From Azoarcus sp. (GTDB taxonomy: Bacteria; Pseudomonadota; Gammaproteobacteria; Burkholderiales; Rhodocyclaceae): a DNA stretch of 61,148 nucleotides. The stretch is from the NCBI GenBank assembly GCA_030656215.1, contig JAUSOD010000004.1, positions 1-61,148 of the forward strand. Direction: 5' to 3'. This document shows, in pieces, positions 52,746-61,101 of this stretch. The position numbers were made by a program, and so were the translations under genes. The notes under the pieces were generated by a model. It was not told the DNA's origin. It searched no databases and saw only the letters and a program-made list of their open reading frames with translations. Positions within the stretch are counted from its first letter, which is position 1. Every line of letters begins with the position of its first letter.

Positions 52746-52777
52746 GCCGGTTTGCGGACCTGTGTCCGCAAACCGGC
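52746..52777. terminator. Hairpin downstream of the ACL-like operon
   Basis: A perfect 13-bp stem, GCCGGTTTGCGGA and its complement, with a 6-nt loop (CCTGTG), sits between the small ORF at 52784 and the thioesterase start. It is strong but no T-run follows on the minus strand, so it may slow or protect the 3' end rather than end transcription by itself. Confidence 0.5.
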
Positions 52778-52783
52778 TGGGGC

Positions 52784-52870
52784 TTAGAAACGGAGCAGCG
52801 TGGCCGGGGTGTAGGCAAACACGACGGCCCCCGGACCTGGCACGGCAAGATTCAAGGTGCGAAGGTCCAT
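52784..52870 (-). CDS. Possible 28-residue small ORF
   Basis: MDLRTLNLAVPGPGAVVFAY then TPATLLRF, preceded by GGAG 6 bases before the ATG, 26 bp after the large ACL-like subunit. It opens much as the end of that gene does (...NMDTRTAASRC), so it could have come from a duplicated end. The length is too short to be sure; it may be untranslated spacer. No family recognised. Confidence 0.25.
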   Translation of the reverse strand: MDLRTLNLAVPGPGAVVFAYTPATLLRF

Positions 52871-52896
52871 GCGTTTCTCCACACCTCGACCCGCAA

Positions 52897-55602
52897 TCAA
52901 CTGACGAAGCGGCAGCGCGAAGCGGCGGTCCGGGTGTCCATGTTGCGGCCCCGGTTCAGGTGGTCGTCGGCCTCCGCCGCGCAACCGAGCATGCGCGCAT
53001 AGAGGAAGATGGAGAACGCGGCGGACTCGAGCGCGCTGTCGGAGAACTCGCCCGCACGCCACGGTTTCCAGGTGAGCTTGAGCAGCAGCGCGGCGATCAC
53101 CGCGTCGATGTTCACGCAATACACCGTGCGCGACACCCCGGTATCGCGCAGTGCCTGCACCAGTGCGTGGTAGAAGTCGTGGAAGGCATTGGCCTCGCCG
53201 CGTCCCGCCATCAGCTCGCGGATGAAGACTTCGCGTGGGTCGAGATTGACCGGCTTGTCCTTGAACACCGGGTGATTCACGCCCGGGATCTTGCGGATAT
53301 CGAGGCTGCCGAGCGACTTGGCACCGGCCTTGTAGCCGGCGTACTGCTGGGCGTAGCGTAACGCGATCGCCTTCAGGTCGATGCCGTGCGCCGGGTCGGT
53401 CGGGTCCTGCAGCGCGGTGTCGCGGAACTGCTCGATCAGGAACTGCACCCCTTCGAAGCCGTTGCCGCCATGGGCGTAGCCGGTGTGAGTGAGGAAACCG
53501 GTAAGAGCCTTGTTGAGCTGCACACGTTGCGGTGTCTCCGGGCCGTCGGCGGATACCGCGCCCTTGACCCCTTGGGCCGAGATGGTGCCGGGGCCGTTGG
53601 TGAGCAGGATGCCGACCAGGGTCTGGAAGGCGAACAGGTCGGCTGCTTCGGGGGCACGTCCGAGCAGCGCATGGTAGGCGACCTCGGTGATCGATGCGCG
53701 GCCAAGCAGATCGGCGGTGGCGAAACCGTTGAAGCCGTCCGGGCGGTGCGCAGCGGCCGGGGCCGAGGCGCCGATCACGGTGCCGAACAATCGCATCCAC
53801 CACGGCAGGGTTTCGACCGTCAGGCGCGACACGCGCTTGCGCATCAGCGGGCCCCACGCCAGTGTGGTGGTGATCGCCGCGAGCACCGCATCGGCACTGA
53901 CGTGGCCGGGCAGACCGCGCAGGTAGCGCACGAACACCGAACGCGCGCCGCGTGCATCGAGACCGGCAAGCATGGCTGCGGCACGTTCGTCGGGCTCGGC
54001 GCTGCGCACCAGGCCGGCGAGCGCCTCGTCCGCATTCACCGCGGCAAGATCGACGTCCTCGGCAAGCGCATCGCGGATGCCGGCCTCGGCAAAGCGCTCG
54101 ATCATCGCCGCGGCAATCCGGCTGGCCGCTTCGGCACGCCGCGGGCCGACAATGGAGGTGGCCGCAGCAAGCACGCTGTTGGGTGCGTTGCCGGCTTCGC
54201 GCGCAGCCTGGGCGGCGGCCAGCTCGGGGCTACCGTGCAGGTTGATGCTGGCGGCGAGCGCGACATTGACCAGCTTGCGGTCATTGTCGCCGCCCGGTTC
54301 GCGCAGCAGCGCCAGGCTGACATTGGACTCCAGTGGCAGGCGCGCAGCTTCGAGCACGCTGGTGCCGTACAGGCTCGAGACCTGGGTCGCCGGATCCATC
54401 TGTGAGGCGCCCGAGGCGTCCTTCAACGCCTCGCGCGGGAACACCGCGCCGACCTGTTTCGCCAGCAGCGCGACCTGGCTGCGATACGGCTCGGGGCCTT
54501 CGACCACCGGCAGATCGATCGCTTGCGGCAGTTCGAGCGCCATGTTCGAACCGAACCACGGCTTGAGCTCCATCGTGCCTTCAGGCGCGAAATCGGGCAG
54601 CGTGGCGTTGGCACGCATCACCGCGGTCAGCGCCGCCGGGATGTGGGCAATATTGGTGACCAGCGCGCCCTTGGGCGAGAACACGGGGCTCTCGGGGGTG
54701 TAGATGCCGTCCACCCCGAACTTGTCCATGAACCACTTCTCCTTGGCCGCGGCGTCGTCATAACCGCCAGCCATCGCGCCAGCGTGGCCGACCGCGCGGG
54801 TCAGCTTGGCCTTCCAGCGTCCGACCACGCAGGCGACCACCGGCTTGGTGAACTCGGCATCGCGCTCGTAGTAGCCGCCGGGTTCGCAGTACAGCACTGC
54901 GGCCTTGCTGCGCGCGTCATTGGCCAGCGCGAAGGCGAATTCGGGCGCGGCGTAGTGGATGTAGACGTCCTTGCCGCTCGACACCAGGGTGGTGGTGCCC
55001 CAGCCGGCCATGCGCAGGTATTGGGCGATGGTGGTGGTGAAGCCGCCGGAATTCGACAGGATCGCGATCGAACCGCGCTTGAGGGTGTCGCCGGGGACAT
55101 CGCCGCCGAGCGCGCCGCCGATGCGCACCTGGTTCCACGAGTCGGCCACGCCCAGGCAGTTGGCGCCGAAGATGTCGATGCCCGCCTGCTGGCCCATGGC
55201 GCGGATCTCGCGCGCATCGTGCACCGAGATCTTCTCGGTGATGATGAAGATCTTCTTCAGCTCCGGATTGACCCGGATCAGCTCGGCCACGCCGTCGCGC
55301 GCCGCCGACGGCGGCAGATAGACCACGCCGCAGTTAAAGCGATGGCCGTCGTCCAGGCCCTCGCGCACACTGTTGTACACCGGGACGTTGCCGAGCGGCG
55401 TCTCCAGCTTTTGCCCGCGGCGCCCCGGCGAGGTACCGAACACGACGTTGCCGCCTGACCACGCGTGGCCGACCGGGGTTACCTCGCTCGACTCGCCGCC
55501 GAGGATGTTGAGCACGCACACCCGGTCGTCGCGGGTGGCAATGTGCGCCAGGGAACTGATCCCGACGTAGTACTTGAAATCACCAACACCTTGCTGATAC
55601 AT
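52897..55602 (-). CDS. ATP-citrate-lyase-like CoA-binding/citryl-CoA subunit
   Basis: 901 residues, starting MYQQGVGDFKYYVGISSLAH with AAGGAGA upstream. Order: CoA-binding domain (about 10-165), CoA-ligase domain with the phosphohistidine loop RAVGHAGAMAGG (H273), then a citrate-synthase-like C terminus (about 600-890) with THTGYAHGGNGFEGVQFLIE, IPGVNHPVFKDKP and VYCVNIDAVIAALLLK as likely His/Asp active-site segments. Bacterial AclA is about 600 residues, so this is some 300 longer; the extra lies mainly at about 330-600, Ala-rich. The second gene of a pair with the ATP-grasp subunit. It would cleave or form citryl-type CoA; the true substrate may be another tricarboxylate. Confidence 0.82.
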   Translation of the reverse strand: MYQQGVGDFKYYVGISSLAHIATRDDRVCVLNILGGESSEVTPVGHAWSGGNVVFGTSPGRRGQKLETPLGNVPVYNSVREGLDDGHRFNCGVVYLPPSAARDGVAELIRVNPELKKIFIITEKISVHDAREIRAMGQQAGIDIFGANCLGVADSWNQVRIGGALGGDVPGDTLKRGSIAILSNSGGFTTTIAQYLRMAGWGTTTLVSSGKDVYIHYAAPEFAFALANDARSKAAVLYCEPGGYYERDAEFTKPVVACVVGRWKAKLTRAVGHAGAMAGGYDDAAAKEKWFMDKFGVDGIYTPESPVFSPKGALVTNIAHIPAALTAVMRANATLPDFAPEGTMELKPWFGSNMALELPQAIDLPVVEGPEPYRSQVALLAKQVGAVFPREALKDASGASQMDPATQVSSLYGTSVLEAARLPLESNVSLALLREPGGDNDRKLVNVALAASINLHGSPELAAAQAAREAGNAPNSVLAAATSIVGPRRAEAASRIAAAMIERFAEAGIRDALAEDVDLAAVNADEALAGLVRSAEPDERAAAMLAGLDARGARSVFVRYLRGLPGHVSADAVLAAITTTLAWGPLMRKRVSRLTVETLPWWMRLFGTVIGASAPAAAHRPDGFNGFATADLLGRASITEVAYHALLGRAPEAADLFAFQTLVGILLTNGPGTISAQGVKGAVSADGPETPQRVQLNKALTGFLTHTGYAHGGNGFEGVQFLIEQFRDTALQDPTDPAHGIDLKAIALRYAQQYAGYKAGAKSLGSLDIRKIPGVNHPVFKDKPVNLDPREVFIRELMAGRGEANAFHDFYHALVQALRDTGVSRTVYCVNIDAVIAALLLKLTWKPWRAGEFSDSALESAAFSIFLYARMLGCAAEADDHLNRGRNMDTRTAASRCRFVS

Positions 55603-55634
55603 CGCTGTCTCCTTTTATTGTCCGGGGCCGCCGT

Positions 55635-56924
55635 TCAAGCTGTGGTCGCCGCGGGGGCAATGCGCAGCTTGGCTGCGACCGCTTCGCGGCCTCCGGCCTT
55701 CATCCACTCGTTCACCTCTCGCGCGTAATCGACCACCTCGCTCATTGCCGAGTCGAAGCCGAACAGGCGGTAGGGCAAGCCCAAGGCCTCGCAGGTGTCG
55801 CGCAACACGCCCATGCCGCGCACCAGGTTCGGTCCGCCGCGGCCGACGACGACATACAGCGGCGTGGGGCCGTGGGTGCCGAAGTGCTCGCGCAGCGCAT
55901 CGGCCATGGCGCGGAAGGTCTCGAAGATGTCGGTGTTGTTGGACTTGCCGCCGATGATGAAGAGCACGTTGGACTGGCGCAGCCAGTGCTTGAAGCAGAT
56001 CGTGGCCACCGACTTCATCTTCTCGTAGGGCGGGTTGCCGCCGAAATCCGAGGAGATGATGGCGTCGTCGCCGAGCATCTCGGTGACCAGCGAGTTCGCG
56101 CCGCCGCCGAAGGTCGGCGCGAGGATGGTGCCCTTGTCGTTGATCACGTACACGTCGCTCTGCCCCTGGTGGGTGCGCAGCTGGTTGATCTCCTGCTCGA
56201 AGTCCGAGTAGTCGGCGGCGAACAGGTGCGCCGGCAGGTTGAGCCGGTGCCAGCGCGGATCGTCGCGGTCGAAGCCGCACTTGAAGTCGCACGCCACCGG
56301 GGTGAGCCGGCCGCGGCGATCGGGGCGCATGCGGATCGGGTTGAGCTCGAGGGTGTTCATGCCGAAGTCGTGATAGAGCTCCCACAAGCGCGGCAGGTGT
56401 TGCACCAGCGGCGAGATGATCTGCTTGGGCGCGCCGATGTCGGCGAGCGCATTGGCGACGACGAAGGCCTTGAGGCCGGTCAGCGGATCGAACGGAATGC
56501 GCGCGATCTGAGTCTTGTCCAGCTCCTCGATGTCGACCCCGCCCATGTGGGTGAGCGTCATCGTCGGAGCGCGGAACTCGGTTGAGTCGGTAATCGAGAA
56601 ATACACCTCGTGCTCGGCCGGCACCGCGCCTTCGAAGGTCACCCCGTTCGCCTTCGCCACCTGGTTGCCATGGTGATGCTCGACGAAATAGAGCCGCTCC
56701 TTCTCCGCCAGCGCCGTCTTCAGATCCTTGGCCCGACCGATCAGCCCGGCCTTGCCCTTCTTGCCCACACCGCCCTTGAACAGCGGCTTGACGAAGACCG
56801 AGCCGTGGCGATCGATCAGGTCCTTGATCGCCTCCTCGCTCGCATCGGGCCCGAGGATCTCGGCGGTGGGAAAGTCTGCGAACTGCAGCAGGCGCGATCC
56901 GTGCAACATTCCGGTTATCTGCAT
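55635..56924 (-). CDS. ATP-citrate-lyase-like ATP-grasp subunit
   Basis: 429 residues from the ATG at 56924 (AGGAG upstream). ATP-grasp fold at the N terminus (VFVKPLFKGGVGKKGKAGLI; ELNPIRMRPDRRG) and a citrate-binding/ligase domain at the C terminus (TFGGGANSLVTEMLGDDAII, GGKSNNTDIFETFRAMADAL, VVGRGGPNLVRGMG). It matches bacterial AclB, the N-terminal half of animal ATP-citrate lyase, better than succinyl-CoA synthetase beta. Phosphorylates the His of the partner subunit. Followed by the large subunit after 32 bp. Two porin genes lie upstream on the same strand, behind a terminator. Confidence 0.83.
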   Translation of the reverse strand: MQITGMLHGSRLLQFADFPTAEILGPDASEEAIKDLIDRHGSVFVKPLFKGGVGKKGKAGLIGRAKDLKTALAEKERLYFVEHHHGNQVAKANGVTFEGAVPAEHEVYFSITDSTEFRAPTMTLTHMGGVDIEELDKTQIARIPFDPLTGLKAFVVANALADIGAPKQIISPLVQHLPRLWELYHDFGMNTLELNPIRMRPDRRGRLTPVACDFKCGFDRDDPRWHRLNLPAHLFAADYSDFEQEINQLRTHQGQSDVYVINDKGTILAPTFGGGANSLVTEMLGDDAIISSDFGGNPPYEKMKSVATICFKHWLRQSNVLFIIGGKSNNTDIFETFRAMADALREHFGTHGPTPLYVVVGRGGPNLVRGMGVLRDTCEALGLPYRLFGFDSAMSEVVDYAREVNEWMKAGGREAVAAKLRIAPAATTA

Positions 56925-57047
56925 GGTGCTGTCTCCTTTGTTGTGGGTCTGGTGATCGCGGATGTTAGGGATGGGTGCTTTCGAAACGCTTTCGCCTTCG
57001 ATCGGCATTGAGGAAAGCAAACCGCCACATACTCCGCGAAGGTGGCG

Positions 57048-57082
57048 AAAAAAATGCCCCAACCGAATAAGCCGGTGGGGGC
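57048..57082 (-). terminator. Rho-independent terminator after the first porin
   Basis: On the minus strand: stem CCCCCACCG / CGGTTGGGG (one mismatch), then CA and seven T (57054-57048). It lies 66 bp after the porin stop and before the ATP-grasp gene, so it divides porin from ACL-like genes; reading past it is possible. Confidence 0.7.
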
Positions 57083-57147
57083 TGAATACACACCATTCCT
57101 CGCGGACGGCGCGCTAGAGGAGAGATGCCGCGTGAGTCGAAGCAGGA

Positions 57148-58179
57148 TCAGAACCTGTGGCGGACGCCGGCCATGATCACCTTGGCGTTGTCACCCGCTT
57201 CCGGGGTGAGGTTGAAGCCATAATTGGCATCGCCACGGTTGTTGATCTGGGAGTAGGCGGTGTACAGCGTGGTGCGCTTGGACAGGTTGTGCATGTAGTA
57301 GATGGACGCGCCCGATGCGTCCTCGGTGTTCGCTTCGCCGCTTTCATTGCGGTTGCCGTAGGAAACGGCAACGGTACCGGCCGCGCTCACCGGAATCTCG
57401 GCACCGACCGCGTAGCTGCGCGCCTTGCCCGAACCCTGCGAGCCGCTTTCCTTGTCCTGGGTGTACAGCGCGTAAAGCTTGGCCACACCGAAGTCGTAGG
57501 CACCGGCGATGCCGTGGGTCGTCGCCCGCCCACCGGTATTGTTGGAGAGATAGCTCTGGGTCGTCACCGAGGCGGAGAGGGGACCGTTCTTATACATGCC
57601 GGTCAGGCCATAGCCGCGGCCCTGACGACGAATGTCGCTGTCGTCGCTGGGTGTCTCATTCCCGGTCCAGTAACCAGCGTCAACCGAGAAACCGGCCATG
57701 TCGGGCGAGCGGTACTTGATCATGTTGTCGAAACGGACTTGGTAGCCGCGCGCCACGGACCCGGTCTTGCGATGCAACATGCCGGCCGAGCGATCGGAGG
57801 AGCCGGTCGCCTCGAACGGGTCGATCGCGACGAAGGCCGGCGAGTACTGACGACCCAAGGTGACGCGCCCGAAGGAACCTTCAAAACCAACGAAGGACTG
57901 CCGCGTATAGCCCGAGGAGGTACCGGTATCGAGCGCGACAGCCGCTTCGAGCATGTAGATGGCTTTCAGGCCATTGCCCAGATCTTCACTCCCCCTGAAC
58001 CCAAGACGCGAGCCATTAAGTTCGCTGGTGTCCATCGCGTTGCGCTTCAGGCCGCCGGCGCGCTCCTGGGACAGGTTGACATCGAGCAGGCCGAAAATGG
58101 TGACGTTCGACTGGGCCTGCGCAAACGCGGGGAAGGTGCAGGCGACGGCCAGCGTGGCGAGCTTCATTGAGTGCTTCAT
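57148..58179 (-). CDS. Gram-negative trimeric porin
   Basis: 343 residues from the ATG at 58179 (GGAGG upstream). Signal peptide to about residue 22 (CTFPAFAQAQ). Mature part starts SNVTIFGLLDVNL, has SRLGFRGSEDLGNGLKAIYM and GFEGSFGRVTLGRQYSP, and ends in Phe (AGVRHRF), all typical of the betaproteobacterial porin_4 family. General diffusion of small solutes, probably anions. Downstream of a second, similar porin across a terminator. Confidence 0.92.
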   Translation of the reverse strand: MKHSMKLATLAVACTFPAFAQAQSNVTIFGLLDVNLSQERAGGLKRNAMDTSELNGSRLGFRGSEDLGNGLKAIYMLEAAVALDTGTSSGYTRQSFVGFEGSFGRVTLGRQYSPAFVAIDPFEATGSSDRSAGMLHRKTGSVARGYQVRFDNMIKYRSPDMAGFSVDAGYWTGNETPSDDSDIRRQGRGYGLTGMYKNGPLSASVTTQSYLSNNTGGRATTHGIAGAYDFGVAKLYALYTQDKESGSQGSGKARSYAVGAEIPVSAAGTVAVSYGNRNESGEANTEDASGASIYYMHNLSKRTTLYTAYSQINNRGDANYGFNLTPEAGDNAKVIMAGVRHRF

Positions 58180-58282
58180 GGTGTTCCTCCGTTTTTTTGG
58201 TGTGGACGTCCCGGTGGCCACACATTCGCCACCGGACGGAACGGATTGAACGCAAGCTGGCTTTCGATGCGCTTTCAACGCC

Positions 58283-58323
58283 AAAAAAGAAGTGCTCCGC
58301 CCGGAACAATCCGGAGGGAGCAC
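58283..58323 (-). terminator. Rho-independent terminator after the second porin
   Basis: Minus strand: stem GTGCTCCCTCCGG / CCGGGCGGAGCAC, 11 of 13 pairs, loop ATTGTT, then TTCTTTTTT (58290-58283). It lies 116 bp after the stop of the porin at 58439 and ends its transcript before the next porin. Confidence 0.75.
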
Positions 58324-58438
58324 AAGCGCGAGCCCCGGTGGGGCCTGCGCGGAGGAGACCGCAGCGCCCGGCGACGACCGATCGCACAGGAACAGGGCGC
58401 CGTGGCGCCCGTTCCCCTCCATCGGCCTGATCGCCGGA

Positions 58439-59515
58439 TCAGAACGTGTGGCGCACGCCCAGATTGAAACCGCGCTGGTAGGTCATACCGGCGTTGGTCG
58501 AATCGCCGGAGACCGCGGTGAATGCCTCATTGGTGGCGCGCCGGTTGTCGATGTCGGCGAATGCCGTGTACAGGGTCGTCCGCTTCGACAGTGCATGGTC
58601 GTAGCCGACCGCCCATTGCGATGCGCGATCGCCGTCCTCGTGCCTGGCCTGATTGTACGAGGCCAGCACATTGCCCGCCTTCAGCACCGGAACGGTCACA
58701 CCGACCATGAACTTGCGGGTGTTGTTGTCGCCACCTTCCGGATTGTCTACACCATAGGCGGCCGCCAGCTTGGCAACGCCAAAGTCATATGTTCCGGCGA
58801 CATCCCATACCTTGAACTTCCGGCCGCTCGTGGCACCCACTCCGGTCGAAGCAAACTTGGCCTGCAGATAGTTCAGACTGAGCCTGATCGGTCCATTGAC
58901 GTAGTTCGGGTTGATCGCCAACATCCGCATGTCGTTGGTCGTCCCGGTGAACTTGTTGTCAACACTTTCATTCTGGTTCGACGCCCACGTCCAGGCGGTC
59001 ATCAAATTGAAGCCGCTGAAGCTCGGCGAGGTATAGGTAACCAGGTTGTTCAGGCGAGACTGATAAGCCGCTGCACTGCCGAGGCCCCAGATATTGGAGT
59101 TGCGGCCCACGGTACCTTGGCCGAACGGATCGACCCGCAGGAAGATCAGATGTTGCGGGTTGTATTGGCGGCCCGCCGCAATCGTGCCGTAGCTGCCCGA
59201 CAGGGCGACATAGGACTGGCGACCGAAGGCGAGACCACCCTGATTCAAGCCACCCGTGTCGGCAGCAATTCCGGACTCGAGAACAAAGGACGCCTTCAGG
59301 CCGTTGCCTAGATCCTCCGTGCCGCGAAATCCGAGCCGAGAACCGGACCTCTGTCCCGAGTCAATCGCGTGCCTCCCCCCAACACCGGACACGGAGCTGT
59401 CGCTCAGGTACTTGTAGCCCATATCGACAATGCCATAGACGGTGACGTTGGACTGTGCCCAGACCGGCGCACTGACCAGGCCGGCGATCGTGAGGGCGAT
59501 TAGTTTCTTCTGCAT
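58439..59515 (-). CDS. Gram-negative trimeric porin (second)
   Basis: 358 residues, MQKKLIALTIAGLVSAPVWA signal peptide, then QSNVTVYGIVDMGYKYLSDS, SRLGFRGTEDLGNGLKASFV and ALSGSYGTIAAGRQYNPQHL, and the end FNLGVRHTF. AGGAG lies before the ATG. Related to but clearly different from the porin at 57148 (loops and middle differ), so the pair is an old duplication. An AT-rich region with an inverted repeat upstream is its likely promoter. Confidence 0.92.
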   Translation of the reverse strand: MQKKLIALTIAGLVSAPVWAQSNVTVYGIVDMGYKYLSDSSVSGVGGRHAIDSGQRSGSRLGFRGTEDLGNGLKASFVLESGIAADTGGLNQGGLAFGRQSYVALSGSYGTIAAGRQYNPQHLIFLRVDPFGQGTVGRNSNIWGLGSAAAYQSRLNNLVTYTSPSFSGFNLMTAWTWASNQNESVDNKFTGTTNDMRMLAINPNYVNGPIRLSLNYLQAKFASTGVGATSGRKFKVWDVAGTYDFGVAKLAAAYGVDNPEGGDNNTRKFMVGVTVPVLKAGNVLASYNQARHEDGDRASQWAVGYDHALSKRTTLYTAFADIDNRRATNEAFTAVSGDSTNAGMTYQRGFNLGVRHTF

Positions 59516-59683
59516 TTGCTACTCCTTTGTTTGGTGTCGCTATGTATCAATCTCGATGGCACCGCAGTCTCCGTCGCGGCGCATGTTCGCCAGTCAATGT
59601 GCAAATTTCGCGGAAAACTGCGTTGTTGCACCCGGATCAGTATGCCCATCGCCATTAATTGCTTGAAATGCAAAACATCGATT

Positions 59684-59708
59684 TATTAATGCACTAATTG
59701 AATTAATA
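59684..59708. promoter_or_regulatory. AT-rich inverted repeat upstream of the second porin
   Basis: Arms TATTAAT (59684-59690) and ATTAATA (59702-59708) with an 11-nt spacer, in a 60-bp AT-rich stretch that stands out. It is 170-190 bp before the porin start and 56 bp after the end of the isomerase gene. A regulator site or promoter; identity unknown. Confidence 0.4.
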
Positions 59709-59763
59709 GAAACGACGGTGCAAACATGGCCACCGCCGATCACAAACCTATGTGGGCGTGGAT

Positions 59764-60861
59764 TCAGGCGGCCTCGATATGGTCGTCATGCGGCACATGG
59801 ACCACACCCTGGAACAGGCGACGGGCGGTTCGGATCAAGCCCGCCGAGGAGAACACCGGATCATCGGGCGTCGAGTCCTGGGCCAACTGCATGCGGATGT
59901 CGAGCGTGCCGGCCGGCTGCTCGATCGTGACCAGCGCGGGATCGTCCGGATTCACCCGGGCCAGTCGGTGGACGACCGTGCCCGGCGTACTCGCCGCTGC
60001 AGCCAGACAAAGCGCACCGGTCACGGCAAAGGCCGAATGGCAGTTCCACGGCGTGAAGTAGCGAGATGCGATCACCCCCCGGCTTTGCGGCGGAGCGACC
60101 AGCGCGATCTTGGGCAGAACCTTATCTCTGGCATCGCCCAAGCCCGCGGCCAATGCCACTTGCAGCCGAATCGACTCCAGCCGTCCTTTCAACACGTTGT
60201 CGGCATCCAGTTCGCGCTTCGATTCATAACCGGTCTTGCCCAGCGAGACCGCGGGAACGAAGACCAACGGACTGGAGAAATCAACGCAGGAGATTTCGAC
60301 ACCGTCGATCACGTCGATCCGCTGCCCGGTCGGGAACAGGCGCCCGGTTTTGGCCCCGGCCGCGTCGAGGAAGTTGAGCACGATCGGAGCGCCGCTGCCG
60401 GGCACACCGTCGATCCGGGCAAGTCCGTCGTAGGTCACCAGGCCGCCCGGTGTCTGCACCACCGCCTCGACCACCTTGCCAGTATTGAGGTTGAGTATGC
60501 GCAGCGTGGTGACCGGATCGGCCGCCTGCGCCAGTCCGTTCTCGAGCGCAAACGGACCGACACCCGACAGCATGTTGCCGCAGTTGGGCGTGATGTCCAC
60601 GGTCGAGGTTTCCACCGACACCTGCGCAAACAGGTATTCGATATCGATGCCCGGGCGCGACGATGGGCTGACGATGACGACCTTGCTGGTGAGGGTATCG
60701 CCCCCACCGATGCCGTCGATCTGGCGCGCATGGGGCGAACCCATCGCCGCCAGCAGCACGCGGTCACGCTCGGCAGGATCGGCCGGCAGGTCGGCGGCAT
60801 GGAAGTAAGGGCCCTTCGATGTGCCGCCGCGCATCAGGGTGCAGGGGATGCTGCTCAACAT
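59764..60861 (-). CDS. PrpF/GalD-family isomerase (4-oxalomesaconate tautomerase-like)
   Basis: 365 residues from the ATG at 60861 (GAGGA upstream). A PrpF-type protein: IPCTLMRGGTSKGPYF near the N terminus, MGSPHARQIDGIGGGDTLTS (K60 follows), then DITPNCGNMLSGVGPFALEN with the conserved Cys (C94). These motifs are shared by GalD, LigU and 2-methylaconitate isomerase. GalD-like spacing is best, which would mean gallate or protocatechuate 4,5-cleavage, but a role on another unsaturated tricarboxylate is as possible next to the ACL-like genes. No other gallate-pathway gene is in the window. Confidence 0.82.
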   Translation of the reverse strand: MLSSIPCTLMRGGTSKGPYFHAADLPADPAERDRVLLAAMGSPHARQIDGIGGGDTLTSKVVIVSPSSRPGIDIEYLFAQVSVETSTVDITPNCGNMLSGVGPFALENGLAQAADPVTTLRILNLNTGKVVEAVVQTPGGLVTYDGLARIDGVPGSGAPIVLNFLDAAGAKTGRLFPTGQRIDVIDGVEISCVDFSSPLVFVPAVSLGKTGYESKRELDADNVLKGRLESIRLQVALAAGLGDARDKVLPKIALVAPPQSRGVIASRYFTPWNCHSAFAVTGALCLAAAASTPGTVVHRLARVNPDDPALVTIEQPAGTLDIRMQLAQDSTPDDPVFSSAGLIRTARRLFQGVVHVPHDDHIEAA

Positions 60862-60928
60862 GGTCTGGTCCTCGAATCCGTTAACGAGAACGGATTCTGG
60901 AAGCCTTCCCATGAACAATGAAGTGAAT

Positions 60929-60943
60929 TAGTAGGACTTACTA
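60929..60943. promoter_or_regulatory. Possible LysR/GntR-type operator before the isomerase
   Basis: TAGTA-GGACT-TACTA, 5-bp inverted arms around 5 bases, 68 bp before the isomerase start. It contains T-N11-A symmetry, which is the LysR-box pattern. It is short, so the call is tentative; the regulator gene may lie beyond the window. Confidence 0.35.
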
Positions 60944-61072
60944 TTGCGTTTATCGCAAAAGAGAGAAGGACCCGTCACATCATGCCGGCCGGTTCGCCTC
61001 GCGCATTCAGATACGCGTTCGCTCCACCACGCTGCCGGGGTCCGCAGGTAGTGTTCAGAAGTGTGTGCAGAA

Positions 61073-61093
61073 GCGCCTTCGATTGGAAGGCGC
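61073..61093. repeat. Perfect 8-bp hairpin near the right edge
   Basis: GCGCCTTC-GATTG-GAAGGCGC. It lies 9 bp before a possible start codon at 61102. It may be a leader hairpin or the end of an insertion element; the window ends too soon to tell. Confidence 0.5.
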
Positions 61094-61101
61094 GGGTGGC
61101 C

